A DNA stretch of 64,000 nucleotides, taken from assembly GCA_024236495.1 (NCBI GenBank), contig JACKKJ010000003.1:248001-312000 (forward strand), in the 5' to 3' direction. Shown in pieces: positions 1-8,053 of this stretch. The notes beneath the pieces were generated by a model. It was not told the DNA's origin. It made no database searches and worked only from the letters and a program-made list of their open reading frames with translations. The first letter of the stretch is position 1. Every line of letters starts with the position of its first letter. The position numbers were made by a program, and so were the translations under genes. The stretch is from Paracoccaceae bacterium (GTDB lineage: Bacteria > Pseudomonadota > Alphaproteobacteria > Rhodobacterales > Rhodobacteraceae).

Positions 1-502
1 CGATGCGGTGGACGACGCGATCCGCGACCGCTTCGGCCCGCTGTGGCAAGAGGCCTGCGAGGGCAGCAACGTCGACTGGTGCGAAACGCCGCAAGGCGCG
101 TTGGCCTATCTGATCCTCACCGACCAGTTTTCCCGCAACATGTTCCGGGGCGATGCGCGCGCCTTCGCGACCGACGCGGCCGCCCGCGCCGCGGCCCGGA
201 TCGCCCTGGGCCGCGGGCTCGACCTTGCGGTCGAGGAACCCGCGCGGGTCTTCTTCTACATGCCCTTCGAGCATTCCGAGGCGCTGGAGGATCAGGACTT
301 TGCCGTCGACCTGATGGGCCGCAACCTGCCAAAGACCGGGGCGGGCTATCTGCTGCACGCCCGCGCGCACCGGGAGGTGATCCGGCGATTCGGCCGCTTT
401 CCGTTCCGAAACGACGCGCTTGGCCGCGAAACCACCCCCGAGGAGGCGGAGTTTCTGGCCGGCGGGGGATACGCGGCGATCGTCCGCGAACTGGGCGGCT
501 AG
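1..502 (+). CDS. DUF924 family protein (5' end outside window)
   Basis: The reading frame is open from the first base of the window, so the N-terminus is missing. The roughly 166 visible residues match the DUF924 family: LTDQFSRNMFRG, FFYMPFEHSE and the C-terminal RNDALGRETTPEE are typical conserved blocks. DUF924 proteins are helical and related to tetratricopeptide folds; their biochemical role is unknown. The gene ends 97 bases before lpdA and runs in the same direction, so co-transcription is possible. An internal GTG at base 8 exists but is not needed, because the frame continues upstream. Confidence 0.85.
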   Translation, partial: DAVDDAIRDRFGPLWQEACEGSNVDWCETPQGALAYLILTDQFSRNMFRGDARAFATDAAARAAARIALGRGLDLAVEEPARVFFYMPFEHSEALEDQDFAVDLMGRNLPKTGAGYLLHARAHREVIRRFGRFPFRNDALGRETTPEEAEFLAGGGYAAIVRELGG

Positions 503-558
503 CCATGCAGGCCGCGCAAGGCACCCTTACCGAGGGGCGATTGCGAGTCGCTGGAAAA

Positions 559-576
559 TAGTTTAATGCCAAACTA
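559..576. promoter_or_regulatory. Inverted repeat upstream of lpdA
   Basis: TAGTTT-N6-AAACTA is a perfect 6-bp inverted repeat ending 23 bases before the lpdA start codon. Its position fits an operator in the lpdA promoter or leader. The cognate regulator is unknown, and chance occurrence cannot be excluded for arms this short. Confidence 0.35.
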
Positions 577-599
577 CTTTTTCTGAGGGAGGAAGAACC

Positions 600-1994
600 G
601 TGGCGCAGACCTTCGACATGATCGTGATCGGTGCGGGTCCGGGCGGCTATGTGGCCGCGATCCGCGGCGCGCAGCTTGGGCTGAAGGTCGCGATCGTGGA
701 GCGCGAACATCTGGGCGGGATCTGCCTGAACTGGGGCTGCATCCCGACGAAGGCGCTGCTGCGTTCGGCCGAGGTCTTTCACCTGATGCACCGTGCCAAG
801 GAATTCGGGCTCAAGGCCGACGGGATCGGCTATGACCTCGACGCGGTGGTGGCGCGGTCGCGCGGCGTGGCCAAGCAGCTTTCGGGCGGGATCGGCCACC
901 TGATGAAGAAGAACAAGGTCACGGTCTTCATGGGCGCGGCGACGCTGCCGGCGAAGGGCGTCGTTTCCGTCAAGACCGACAAGGGGTCCGAGGAGCTGAC
1001 GGCGAAGTCCATCGTCCTGGCGACCGGCGCGCGTGCCCGCGAATTGCCGGGGCTGGAGGCCGACGGCGATCTCGTCTGGGCCTACAAGCACGCGCTGCAA
1101 CCGAAGCGGATGCCGAAGAAGCTTCTGGTCATCGGCTCGGGCGCCATCGGCATCGAATTCGCCAGCTTCTTCAACACGCTCGGCGCCGAAACGACGGTGG
1201 TCGAGGTGATGGACCGTGTCCTGCCGGTCGAGGACGCCGAGATCTCCGCCTTCGCGAAGAAGCAGTTCGTCAAGCAGGGCATGAAGATCGTCGAGAAGGC
1301 GATGGTCAAGAAGCTGGACCGCAAGCCCGGCATCGGCGTGACCGCGCATATCGAGAAGGACGGCAAGACCGAGACCCAGGATTTCGACACCGTGATCTCG
1401 GCCGTGGGCATCGTCGGCAACGTGGAAAACCTGGGGCTGGAAGCGCTTGGCGTGAAGATCGACCGCACCCATGTCGTGACCGACGAATTCTGCCGCACCG
1501 GGGTCGAGGGTCTTTATGCCATCGGCGACATCGCGGGCGCGCCCTGGCTGGCGCACAAGGCCAGCCACGAAGGCGTCATGGTCGCCGAACTGATCGCGGG
1601 CGGCCATCCCCATCCGATCAAGCCGAACTCCATCGCCGGTTGCACCTATTGCCACCCGCAGGTCGCAAGCGTCGGCCTGACCGAGGCGAAGGCGAAGGAG
1701 GCGGGGCATGAGGTCAAGGTCGGCCGCTTCCCCTTCATCGGCAACGGCAAGGCGATCGCGCTTGGCGAACCCGAAGGGCTGATCAAGACCGTGTTCGATG
1801 CGAAGACCGGCGAGCTTCTTGGCGCGCATATGGTGGGCGCCGAGGTGACCGAGCTGATCCAGGGCTATGTCGTCGGCCGCACGCTGGAGACGACCGAGGG
1901 CGAGCTGATGGAAACCGTCTTCCCGCATCCGACGCTGAGCGAGATGATGCACGAGGCGGTGCTCGACGCGTACGGCCGCGCGCTCCACATCTGA
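600..1994 (+). CDS. lpdA: Dihydrolipoyl dehydrogenase (E3)
   Basis: A 464-residue FAD flavoprotein that reoxidises dihydrolipoamide of 2-oxoacid dehydrogenase complexes using NAD+. The N-terminal FAD motif GAGPGGYVAAIRGAQLG is followed by the redox disulfide motif GGICLNWGCIPTKAL (C-x4-C). The central NAD-binding segment is IGSGAIGIEFASFFNTLGAE, and the C-terminal dimerisation domain carries the catalytic HPTLSE motif. Translation starts at GTG behind a strong GAGGGAGGAAG ribosome binding site. No E1 or E2 genes lie nearby, so the complex it serves cannot be read from this window. Length and motifs are normal for E3. Confidence 0.95.
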   Translation: MAQTFDMIVIGAGPGGYVAAIRGAQLGLKVAIVEREHLGGICLNWGCIPTKALLRSAEVFHLMHRAKEFGLKADGIGYDLDAVVARSRGVAKQLSGGIGHLMKKNKVTVFMGAATLPAKGVVSVKTDKGSEELTAKSIVLATGARARELPGLEADGDLVWAYKHALQPKRMPKKLLVIGSGAIGIEFASFFNTLGAETTVVEVMDRVLPVEDAEISAFAKKQFVKQGMKIVEKAMVKKLDRKPGIGVTAHIEKDGKTETQDFDTVISAVGIVGNVENLGLEALGVKIDRTHVVTDEFCRTGVEGLYAIGDIAGAPWLAHKASHEGVMVAELIAGGHPHPIKPNSIAGCTYCHPQVASVGLTEAKAKEAGHEVKVGRFPFIGNGKAIALGEPEGLIKTVFDAKTGELLGAHMVGAEVTELIQGYVVGRTLETTEGELMETVFPHPTLSEMMHEAVLDAYGRALHI

Positions 1995-2035
1995 AGGGGA
2001 AGGGGGCGCTGCCCCCGCCCTCGCGCGCCGCGCGA

Positions 2036-2072
2036 GGACTCCCCCGGAGTATTTTTCCCAGAATGAATGAGG
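2036..2072 (-). repeat. Dispersed intergenic repeat, copy 1 (inverted)
   Basis: Reverse-strand copy of an element whose core is CATTCTGGnnAAAATACTCC followed by a G/C-rich tail. It sits 40 bases after the lpdA stop, between convergent lpdA and the rhodanese gene. Three other copies occur at 2185-2216, 5674-5711 and 41176-41213. Copies 1 and 2 face each other. Confidence 0.6.
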
Positions 2073-2184
2073 GGGGCGGTCGGCGCCCCGCCTCGGGCGG
2101 CTGATACCGGGGAGACGGGGCGCTTTCACTCTGGGCGGTCATCGGCGCTCCCGCCTGTACCGCAGCCCCACTCGAACCGAAATT

Positions 2185-2216
2185 CCTTTCAGTCTGGTTA
2201 AAATACTCTCGGGGGG
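2185..2216 (+). repeat. Dispersed intergenic repeat, copy 2
   Basis: Copy with the core TTTCAGTCTGG then TTAAAATACTC and a G-run, just beyond the 3' end of the minus-strand rhodanese gene. Together with copy 1 it forms a spaced inverted pair in the same intergenic region. Confidence 0.65.
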
Positions 2217-2242
2217 TGCGGGGGGCAGACGGCCCCCCGTTC

Positions 2243-2605
2243 CTACCGTTCCACCGCGCCGCCGGCCGAGATCCAGTCGCCGAGACCGCCGATGTTGTAG
2301 ACTTCCGCATAGCCGAGGTCGCGCAGCATCTGGGCCGCCATCTGGCTGCGCCCGCCCGAGGCGCAGTAAAGCGCCACCGCGCGGTCCCGGCCAAGCCCGG
2401 CGGGGCAGTCGGGCGCGTTCGGGTCGCAGCGCAGCCGCACCAGCCCCAGCGGGACGTGAAGCGCGCCGCGGGCCTTGCCCGTCATGGCGACCTCGCCCGC
2501 CTCGCGGACGTCGATGACGACAAGCGTTCCGTCGCCGGCACGCCGGACCGCTTCGTCAAGGGCGATGCGCGCGGCGCCCCGGTCGGGTCTGAGGAATGAA
2601 AGCAT
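2243..2605 (-). CDS. Rhodanese-like domain protein
   Basis: A 120-residue single-domain rhodanese. The active-site loop is YCASGGRS, with the catalytic cysteine that carries a persulfide, and the C-terminal NIGGLGDWISAGG block is typical of sulfurtransferases. The start at 2605 is chosen because AGGAGA lies 8 bases upstream; the frame is open 19 codons further but has no such site. The gene is divergent from uvrA. Probable role is cytoplasmic sulfane-sulfur transfer; the substrate cannot be inferred. Confidence 0.85.
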   Translation of the reverse strand: MLSFLRPDRGAARIALDEAVRRAGDGTLVVIDVREAGEVAMTGKARGALHVPLGLVRLRCDPNAPDCPAGLGRDRAVALYCASGGRSQMAAQMLRDLGYAEVYNIGGLGDWISAGGAVER

Positions 2606-2718
2606 GTCGGTCCGGTCTCCTGTCGGCTGCTGGCTCCTGATCTCCGCTGAATATAAATTCATGTTTGCGAATATTAAAGGGCCGGATCGCAGGGATTTGC
2701 GCGCCGTTCCGTCGAAAT

Positions 2719-2733
2719 GTTCATCATATGTTC
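2719..2733. promoter_or_regulatory. SOS (LexA) box before uvrA
   Basis: GTTCATCATATGTTC is an exact match to GTTC-N7-GTTC, the LexA operator known in Alphaproteobacteria. It lies 65 bases before the uvrA start codon in the divergent rhodanese/uvrA region. LexA binding here would repress uvrA until DNA damage. A GTTC at 2706-2709 lies further upstream with different spacing. Confidence 0.85.
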
Positions 2734-2797
2734 ACATTTTCCGGTTGGAGACTCGCGCGTGCTCGACTATGTCTGGGGGTGAACACCGGGGGCGGGC

Positions 2798-5656
2798 ATG
2801 GCCGAACAGAAATTCATCGAGGTGCGCGGCGCGCGGGAGCACAACCTCAAGTCCGTCGATGTGGATATCCCGCGCGACCGGCTGACGGTCATCACCGGGC
2901 TTTCGGGCTCCGGCAAGTCCTCGCTGGCCTTCGACACGATCTATGCCGAGGGCCAGCGGCGCTATGTGGAATCGCTTTCCGCCTATGCGCGGCAGTTCCT
3001 CGACATGATGGGCAAGCCCGATGTCGATCATATATCCGGCCTCTCGCCGGCCATCTCGATCGAACAGAAGACGACCTCGAAGAACCCGCGCTCCACCGTC
3101 GGCACGGTGACGGAGATCTACGACTACCTGCGGCTTCTCTTCGCGCGCGTGGGCACGCCCTATTCCCCGGCAACCGGCAAGCCCATCGCGGCCCAGCAGG
3201 TGCAGGACATGGTCGATGCCGTCATGGCGATGGAGGAGGGGACGCGCGGCTATCTGATGGCGCCGGTGGTGCGCGACCGCAAGGGCGAATACCGCAAGGA
3301 GTTCATCGAATGGCGCAAGCAGGGCTTCCAGCGCGTCAAGGTGGACGGGCAGTTCCACGACCTTGAGGAACCACCGGTTCTCGACAAGAAGTTCCGCCAC
3401 GACATCGACGTGGTGGTCGACCGCATCGTCGTGCGCGAGGGGCTGGAGACGCGGCTGGCCGACAGCTTCCGCACCGCGCTGAACCTCGCCGACGGGATCG
3501 CGGTTCTGGAAACCGCGCCGGCGGAGGGCGATGCGGAACGGATCGTCTTTTCGGAAAAGTTCGCCTGCCCGGTGTCGGGCTTCACCATCCCGGAAATCGA
3601 GCCGCGGCTTTTTTCCTTCAACGCACCCTTCGGGGCCTGTCCGACCTGCGACGGGCTCGGGGTGGAGCTTTTCTTTGATGAACGTCTGGTCGTGCCCGAT
3701 GTCACGCTGAAGCTGAAGGATGGCGCGCTGGCCCCCTGGAACAAGGGCAAGTCGCCCTATTTCACCCAGACGATCGATGCGCTGGCGCGCCACTACGGGT
3801 TCGACGCGAAGAAGCCCTGGAAGGATCTGCCCGAAAGCGTGCAGCAGCTTTTCCTGCGCGGCTCCGGGGAGGAGGAGATCCCTTTCCGCTTCGACGAGGG
3901 CGGGCGCGTCTATGAGGTGACGCGCAGCTTCGAAGGCGTGATCCCCAACATGGAACGGCGCTACCGCGAAACCGACAGCGCCTGGGTGCGCGAGGAATTC
4001 GAGCGTTACCAGAACAACCGCCCCTGCGGCGCCTGCGGCGGCCATCGCCTGCGGCCAGAGGCCTTGGCGGTGAAGATCGCAGGGCTCCATGTCGGCGCGG
4101 TCGTGCAGATGTCGATCCGCGAGGCCTTCGACTGGATCGCGACCGTACCCGGCGCGCTGACCGCGCAGCGAAACGAGATCGCGCGGGCGATCCTGAAGGA
4201 GATCCGCGAAAGGCTCGGCTTTCTCAACAACGTCGGTCTCGAATACCTGACACTCAGCCGCAATGCCGGCACGCTGTCTGGCGGCGAAAGCCAGCGGATC
4301 CGGCTGGCCAGCCAGATCGGGTCGGGCCTGACCGGCGTCCTATATGTCCTCGACGAACCCTCCATCGGGCTTCACCAGCGCGACAACGACCGGCTTCTGG
4401 GCACGCTGAAGAACCTGCGCGATCAGGGCAATACCGTGCTGGTCGTCGAACATGACGAAGAGGCGATCCGCGAGGCGGACTATGTCCTCGACATCGGGCC
4501 GGGCGCGGGGGTCCACGGCGGGCAGGTCGTGGCGCGCGGCACCCCGGCCGAGATCACGGCGGACCCGGCCTCCCTCACCGGCCAGTACCTGGCGGGCCAG
4601 CGGGAAATCGCGGTGCCGAAGCACCGCCGCAAGGGCAGCGGCAAGAAGCTGACGGTGGTTGGCGCGACGGGCAACAACCTTCGCGACGTGACGGCGGAAT
4701 TCCCGTTGGGCAAGTTCGTCTGCGTGACCGGGGTGTCGGGCGGCGGCAAGTCCACCCTGACGATCGAGACGCTTTACAAGAACGCCGCCCTGCGGCTGAA
4801 CGGCGCGCGGGAAACGCCCGCGCCCTGCGAGACGATCAAGGGCTTTGAGCATCTCGACAAGGTCATCGACATCGACCAGCGCCCGATCGGGCGCACCCCG
4901 CGCAGCAACCCCGCCACCTATACCGGTGCCTTCACGCCCATTCGCGACTGGTTCGCCGGGCTGCCGGAGGCCAAGGCACGCGGCTATCAGCCGGGGCGGT
5001 TTTCATTCAACGTCAAGGGCGGACGCTGCGAGGCCTGCCAGGGCGACGGTGTCATCAAGATCGAGATGCATTTCCTGCCCGATGTCTACGTCACCTGCGA
5101 GACCTGCAAGGGCCACCGCTACAACCGCGAGACGCTGGAGATCCGCTTCAAGGGCAAGTCCATCGCCGACGTGCTGGAGATGACCTGCGAGGATGCGCGC
5201 GAATTCTTCCAGGCGATCCCCTCGATCCGGGAGAAGATGGAGGCGCTCTGCCAGGTCGGACTTGGCTATATCAAGGTCGGCCAGCAGGCCACAACGCTGT
5301 CGGGCGGCGAAGCCCAGCGGGTGAAGCTTTCCAAGGAACTGAGTCGCCGGGCAACCGGCCGGACGCTCTATATCCTCGATGAACCGACGACGGGGCTGCA
5401 TTTCGAAGACGTGCGCAAGCTTCTGGAAGTGCTGCACGAACTGGTCGATCAGGGCAACACCGTGGTGGTGATCGAACACAACCTCGATGTCATCAAGACC
5501 GCCGACTGGATCATCGACATCGGCCCCGAGGGTGGCGACGGCGGCGGAGAGATCGTGGCGACCGGAACGCCCGAGGACGTGGCCAAGGTCGAACGCAGCC
5601 ACACCGGGCGTTACCTGGCCCCGATGCTGAAGGCGCGGCGGGTCGCGGCGGAATAA
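2798..5656 (+). CDS. uvrA: Excinuclease ABC subunit A
   Basis: A 952-residue DNA-damage recognition ATPase of nucleotide excision repair; with UvrB it scans and loads on lesions. Two ABC ATPase modules are visible: Walker A GLSGSGKSSLAFDT near residue 37 and GVSGGGKSTLTIETL near 650, with signatures LSGGESQRIRLA and LSGGEAQRVKLS. Zinc-finger cysteines include CPTCDGLG, CGACGGHR, CEACQGDG and CETCKGHR. The start ATG at 2798 gives MAEQKFIEVRGAREHNLK, the usual UvrA N-terminus. An SOS box precedes it, and a dispersed repeat follows the stop. Confidence 0.97.
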   Translation: MAEQKFIEVRGAREHNLKSVDVDIPRDRLTVITGLSGSGKSSLAFDTIYAEGQRRYVESLSAYARQFLDMMGKPDVDHISGLSPAISIEQKTTSKNPRSTVGTVTEIYDYLRLLFARVGTPYSPATGKPIAAQQVQDMVDAVMAMEEGTRGYLMAPVVRDRKGEYRKEFIEWRKQGFQRVKVDGQFHDLEEPPVLDKKFRHDIDVVVDRIVVREGLETRLADSFRTALNLADGIAVLETAPAEGDAERIVFSEKFACPVSGFTIPEIEPRLFSFNAPFGACPTCDGLGVELFFDERLVVPDVTLKLKDGALAPWNKGKSPYFTQTIDALARHYGFDAKKPWKDLPESVQQLFLRGSGEEEIPFRFDEGGRVYEVTRSFEGVIPNMERRYRETDSAWVREEFERYQNNRPCGACGGHRLRPEALAVKIAGLHVGAVVQMSIREAFDWIATVPGALTAQRNEIARAILKEIRERLGFLNNVGLEYLTLSRNAGTLSGGESQRIRLASQIGSGLTGVLYVLDEPSIGLHQRDNDRLLGTLKNLRDQGNTVLVVEHDEEAIREADYVLDIGPGAGVHGGQVVARGTPAEITADPASLTGQYLAGQREIAVPKHRRKGSGKKLTVVGATGNNLRDVTAEFPLGKFVCVTGVSGGGKSTLTIETLYKNAALRLNGARETPAPCETIKGFEHLDKVIDIDQRPIGRTPRSNPATYTGAFTPIRDWFAGLPEAKARGYQPGRFSFNVKGGRCEACQGDGVIKIEMHFLPDVYVTCETCKGHRYNRETLEIRFKGKSIADVLEMTCEDAREFFQAIPSIREKMEALCQVGLGYIKVGQQATTLSGGEAQRVKLSKELSRRATGRTLYILDEPTTGLHFEDVRKLLEVLHELVDQGNTVVVIEHNLDVIKTADWIIDIGPEGGDGGGEIVATGTPEDVAKVERSHTGRYLAPMLKARRVAAE

Positions 5657-5673
5657 CGCCGCCCAAAGGGGCG

Positions 5674-5711
5674 CCCCCTTTTCAGTCTGGCGAAAATACT
5701 CCCGCCGGAGG
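5674..5711 (+). repeat. Dispersed intergenic repeat, copy 3
   Basis: The segment reads as a C-run, TTTTCAGTCTGG, CGAAAATACTC and CCGCCGGAGG. It begins 18 bases after the uvrA stop codon and shares its core with copy 4 at 41176-41213. Confidence 0.7.
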
Positions 5712-5794
5712 CCCGGCGTCGCGGCCGCTGCCCGGCGGCGGCCGCGAGAGATGTCATGCGCGCCGCCAGCGGCGCGCGCCACCGGATCAGGGCG

Positions 5795-6001
5795 TCAGGA
5801 TTTCTTCATCGGGCAGGTGCTGAGCCCGAGGATCGAATAAAGCGGGCAGGTCCGCATCAGCCCGGTGGCCAGCGGGATGATCCCGATGAGATAGAGCCAG
5901 CGCATCGACGCTTCGGTGTTCAGGAAGAAGCCCGCGATCAGCGCGAGGCCGACGACGATACGCAGGATGCGGTCGATGCCGCCGACATTGGTCTTGAACA
6001 T
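5795..6001 (-). CDS. DUF2892 (YgaP-type) membrane protein
   Basis: A 68-residue protein with two hydrophobic helices, around ILRIVVGLALIAGFFL and WLYLIGIIPLATGLM, and a short cysteine-containing tail (TCPLYSILGLSTCP). This is the DUF2892 domain, also found as the membrane part of the rhodanese YgaP. The start at 6001 (MFKTNVGGIDR) has GGAGGA 8 bases upstream; the longer frame lacks support. It lies 85 bases downstream of a Crp-type regulator in the same direction and may be co-regulated. Function of stand-alone versions is unknown. Confidence 0.85.
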   Translation of the reverse strand: MFKTNVGGIDRILRIVVGLALIAGFFLNTEASMRWLYLIGIIPLATGLMRTCPLYSILGLSTCPMKKS

Positions 6002-6086
6002 AGATAGTCCTCCATGACTGCCCGGTTTGCCCGGCTCTCCGGTCGGTCCTTCCGCCGGGTGCGTGCGGCCAACCTGCACCGGCGCC

Positions 6087-6767
6087 TCAGGGTGCGTCTG
6101 TGATCTTGTCACCCCGGCTCGCGCTCAGGGCGAGCCGCCGCAGCGCCTGCGGGTCGCGCAGGGTGACCGCCCCGCGTTCCGTTTCGACCCAGCCCTCGCG
6201 CGCGAAGACCTCGAGCCGGCGCGACACGACCTCGCGCGCGGACCCGATGCGGGCGGCCAGTTCCTGATGGGTTGCGCGCACCGCGCCGGCCTCGGCCAGG
6301 GTCAGCAGTGCCTCGGCCAGCCGCGCCTCGACACGGATGAAGGCAACGCGTTCCAGCACATGCATCATGCCCTGCATGCGTTCGGCGAAGGCGGTGAAGA
6401 CAAAGCCGCGAAAGGCCGCCGACTGGTCCATCAGCGCCAGGAACATGTCGCGCGGCACCAGGACGATCCGGCAGTCGGTCGCGGTCAAGGCCTCGGCTGA
6501 ATAGTCGTCGCCCCCCAGAAGGCCCAGCGTCGTCTGGACGCAGGACCCGCCCGGTTCGACCGCATAAAGCAGGATCTCGCGGCCGGTGGTGCCGGTCAGG
6601 TAGACGTCGATCCTTCCGTCAAGGACGATCACAAAGCCCCGGGCGCTGTCTCCGGGGCGGAAAAGGACCGATCCGCGCGCGATCTCTGCGGGAACAAGCC
6701 GCCCCAGCCGGTCGCGCGCGGCGGGGTCGAGCCCTTCCAGTCCGGCGGCGTCGGATGACCAGCTCAA
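6087..6767 (-). CDS. Crp/Fnr family transcriptional regulator
   Basis: About 226 residues: an N-terminal cyclic-nucleotide-binding-type beta-barrel (GSVLFRPGDSARGFVIVLDG), a dimerisation helix (FTAFAERMQGMMHVLER) and a C-terminal Crp-type winged helix (THQELAARIGSAREVVSRRL). There is no N-terminal cysteine cluster, so it is not an oxygen-sensing Fnr. The frame has no ATG near the domain start. A TTG at 6767, seven bases after the stop of the upstream gene, gives a normal family length, but no strong ribosome binding site is seen, so the start is uncertain. The effector is unknown. Confidence 0.85.
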   Translation of the reverse strand: MSWSSDAAGLEGLDPAARDRLGRLVPAEIARGSVLFRPGDSARGFVIVLDGRIDVYLTGTTGREILLYAVEPGGSCVQTTLGLLGGDDYSAEALTATDCRIVLVPRDMFLALMDQSAAFRGFVFTAFAERMQGMMHVLERVAFIRVEARLAEALLTLAEAGAVRATHQELAARIGSAREVVSRRLEVFAREGWVETERGAVTLRDPQALRRLALSASRGDKITDAP

Positions 6768-6774
6768 GGCGGGA

Positions 6775-7098
6775 TCAGTCCAGGATCGCGCTGACGGCGC
6801 GCAGGACGGTGACGATCGTATAGGTATCCTCGTCCACCACAAGGATGGTTCCGTCCACGATCAGGTAGCGCTGGCCGGGGCCAAGCGGCGGCAGGCCGTA
6901 GCGGTCATGGTGGCGAATCCGGTGATAGTCGCGATCGCCAACATAATCGCCCCGGTGCCAGCCCTTGCCAGCCTGGCCCGGCGGCACGCAGGGCACCGAT
7001 TTCTTCGCAAGCCCGGGCGGACAGCCCTTTGCGTCGGCAAGCGCGGGGGTGCCGCCAAGGGCGGCGGCCACCACGAGCGGAATCATCAAGGTCTTCAT
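6775..7098 (-). CDS. Small secreted protein, RcnB-like
   Basis: 107 residues with a clear signal peptide (MKTLMIPLVVAAALGG then ALA) followed by KGCPPGLAKKSVPCVPPGQAG, a motif common in small exported proteins of Rhodobacteraceae. The rest is rich in Tyr, Asp, His and Arg and ends in a hydrophobic segment. It resembles RcnB-like periplasmic proteins, but nickel/cobalt function is not established. The ATG at 7098 is preferred over the adjacent GTG because GGAG lies at normal distance. The Crp-type gene starts just downstream. Confidence 0.7.
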   Translation of the reverse strand: MKTLMIPLVVAAALGGTPALADAKGCPPGLAKKSVPCVPPGQAGKGWHRGDYVGDRDYHRIRHHDRYGLPPLGPGQRYLIVDGTILVVDEDTYTIVTVLRAVSAILD

Positions 7099-7177
7099 CA
7101 CCGGGCTCCGTCCTGGCGGCCATTATAGCCGCCGGGACGGGAAAGGGCAGGGGCGCGATGCCGCTTGCCGGCAGAAA

Positions 7178-8050
7178 TCAGCCGCGGTGGCGTTTTTCGA
7201 ACCGCGGCAGCATGGCGGAAAAGTCCATGCCGCGCCCGTCTTCCTGTTCCACGAAGGTCGCGTAAAGCCGCGCAGCCAGTTCGCCCATCGGCGTATCGGC
7301 ATCCGCGCCCTCGGCGGCCTGCTGCGACAGGCGCAGATCCTTCAGCATCAGTTCGGCGGCAAAGCCCGGCTTGTAGCCGTTGTCGGCGGGCGATTTCGGC
7401 CCGACACCGGGGGCGGGACAATAGGCGTTCATCGTCCAGCTGTAGCCCGAGGAGGTGGAGACGACGTCGAACATCTTCTGCCGGTCAAGGCCCAGCTTGT
7501 CGGCCAGTGCGAAAGCCTCGCAGGTGGCGATCATCGTCACGCCGAGGATCATGTTGTTGCAGATCTTAGCGGCCTGTCCGGCGCCGGCGTCGCCGCAATG
7601 CACGGCCTTCTGGCCCATGACGTCGAAAAGGGGCTTCACCTTGTCGAACGATCCGGCATCGCCGCCCACCATGAAGGTCAGCGTCCCGGCCGAGGCACCG
7701 CCCACGCCACCCGACACCGGCGCGTCCAGCGCGCCCACGCCCGCCGCCTGGGCATCGGCCGCGACGGCGCGGGCGCTTTCGACATCGACGGTGGAACAGT
7801 CGCAGAGGACCGCACCCGCCGACATCGCGGGGATCACCTCGGCCGCGACGGCGCGCAGGATGGCGCCGTTGGGCAGCATGGTGATGACCACCTCGGCCCC
7901 GGCCGCCGCGGCTGCGGCGCTGTCGGCACGGGTCACGCCGTCGGGCATCGGTGCCGCGGTGTCGTAGCCCGTGACCTGATGACCCTCTTTCACCAGATTG
8001 GCGGCCATCGGCGCGCCCATGTTGCCCAGACCGACGAATCCGATCTTCAT
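7178..8050 (-). CDS. mmsB: 3-hydroxyisobutyrate dehydrogenase
   Basis: A 290-residue NAD-dependent dehydrogenase that oxidises 3-hydroxyisobutyrate to methylmalonate semialdehyde in valine degradation. The N-terminal Rossmann motif is GFVGLGNMGAPMAANLVK. The substrate loop DAPVSGGVGGASAGTL and the catalytic-lysine segment GAGQAAKICNNMI are those of the HIBADH family. It starts three bases after the stop of the hydrolase gene, so it is the last gene of the valine operon. Length is normal. Confidence 0.93.
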   Translation of the reverse strand: MKIGFVGLGNMGAPMAANLVKEGHQVTGYDTAAPMPDGVTRADSAAAAAAGAEVVITMLPNGAILRAVAAEVIPAMSAGAVLCDCSTVDVESARAVAADAQAAGVGALDAPVSGGVGGASAGTLTFMVGGDAGSFDKVKPLFDVMGQKAVHCGDAGAGQAAKICNNMILGVTMIATCEAFALADKLGLDRQKMFDVVSTSSGYSWTMNAYCPAPGVGPKSPADNGYKPGFAAELMLKDLRLSQQAAEGADADTPMGELAARLYATFVEQEDGRGMDFSAMLPRFEKRHRG

Positions 8051-8053
8051 GTC

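Noticed and set aside
117..2129. 670-codon minus-strand frame over DUF924 and lpdA
   Set aside because: Antisense shadow; lpdA has complete motifs and a good ribosome binding site.
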